Origin: a virus
IMG/VR virus record: IMGVR_UViG_3300048125_000013
Location: 1-22,643 of that record
DNA length: 22,643 nt
Reading direction: 5' to 3' (one strand)
Part shown: positions 22,610 to 22,643 of the stretch, piece after piece
Layout of the letters: each line of letters starts with the position of its first letter
How positions within the stretch are numbered: the first letter of the stretch is position 1
Made by a program: the position numbers and the translations under genes
The notes under the pieces: generated by a model
Told to the model about the DNA's origin: nothing
The model's database searches: none
The model's input: the letters and a program-made list of their open reading frames with translations, nothing else

Positions 22610-22643
22610 ATGACAGACTATACAGTACCTAATTTTACTTTCC
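22610..22643 (+). CDS. Start of the next gene (3' truncated by the window)
   Basis: ATG at 22610, two bases after the previous stop, opens a frame reading MTDYTVPNFTF to the window edge. The spacing and frame match the pattern of the preceding genes, so it is probably the next member of the same late operon. Too short to assign. Confidence 0.55.
   Translation, partial: MTDYTVPNFTF

Noticed and set aside
1-22643. Integrase, attachment sites, insertion sequences or other mobile element ends
   Set aside because: No recombinase, no terminal inverted repeats and no host genes were seen; the whole window is a coherent phage late module.

Overview
The window is a contiguous piece of a tailed double-stranded DNA phage genome: the packaging, head, tail and DNA-ejection module. 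Every gene I can support lies on the + strand. Genes are tightly packed, with stop/start overlaps of the TAATG type or gaps of a few bases, and the DNA is clearly AT-rich. Family resemblance, recalled rather than searched, points to an uncultured marine podovirus of the kind that infects SAR11/SAR116-type alphaproteobacteria (HMO-2011-like). This rests on the gene order, the portal and coat sequence style, the P22 gp10/T7-like neck proteins, and the absence of a tail-sheath or tape-measure gene. The host and exact group are inference.

Layout. 1-2004: the end of an unidentified basic protein, a small helix-turn-helix-like protein (candidate small terminase) and the large terminase. 2004-4972: the portal gene, a 75-codon gene nested out of frame in the portal's 3' end, and an acidic protein with an EF-hand-like loop and a PQEM repeat. 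4973-5102: a 130-base untranslated leader with hairpins and repeats that can pair with the ribosome binding site of the next gene. 5103-6990: scaffold and major capsid protein, closed by a strong terminator (6998-7026). 7038-7488: three very small, tightly linked genes. 7488-10870: a neck/connector protein, a first fibre-like protein, a small fibre neighbour and a large nozzle/DNA-stabilisation protein. 10874-16776: a 1412-residue fibre and a 435-residue fibre, both ending in a self-cleaving S74 chaperone domain, then another small protein. 16781-17023: a one-helix membrane protein. 17028-22643: large proteins of probable internal/ejection type, including one with a long 11/22-residue repeat array and one with a cationic helix followed by a Gly-rich membrane segment. 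The last gene runs off the window.

How it works together: terminase fills a procapsid built from portal, scaffold and coat; connector and nozzle proteins close the head; the fibres recognise the host; the last gene group probably supplies the proteins that leave the particle and build a DNA path through the cell envelope. No replication, lysogeny, tRNA, CRISPR or insertion-sequence features were seen. The most interesting items are the coat-operon leader, the overlapping gene in the portal, the repeat array of the 686-residue protein, and the multi-fibre locus with shared modules.
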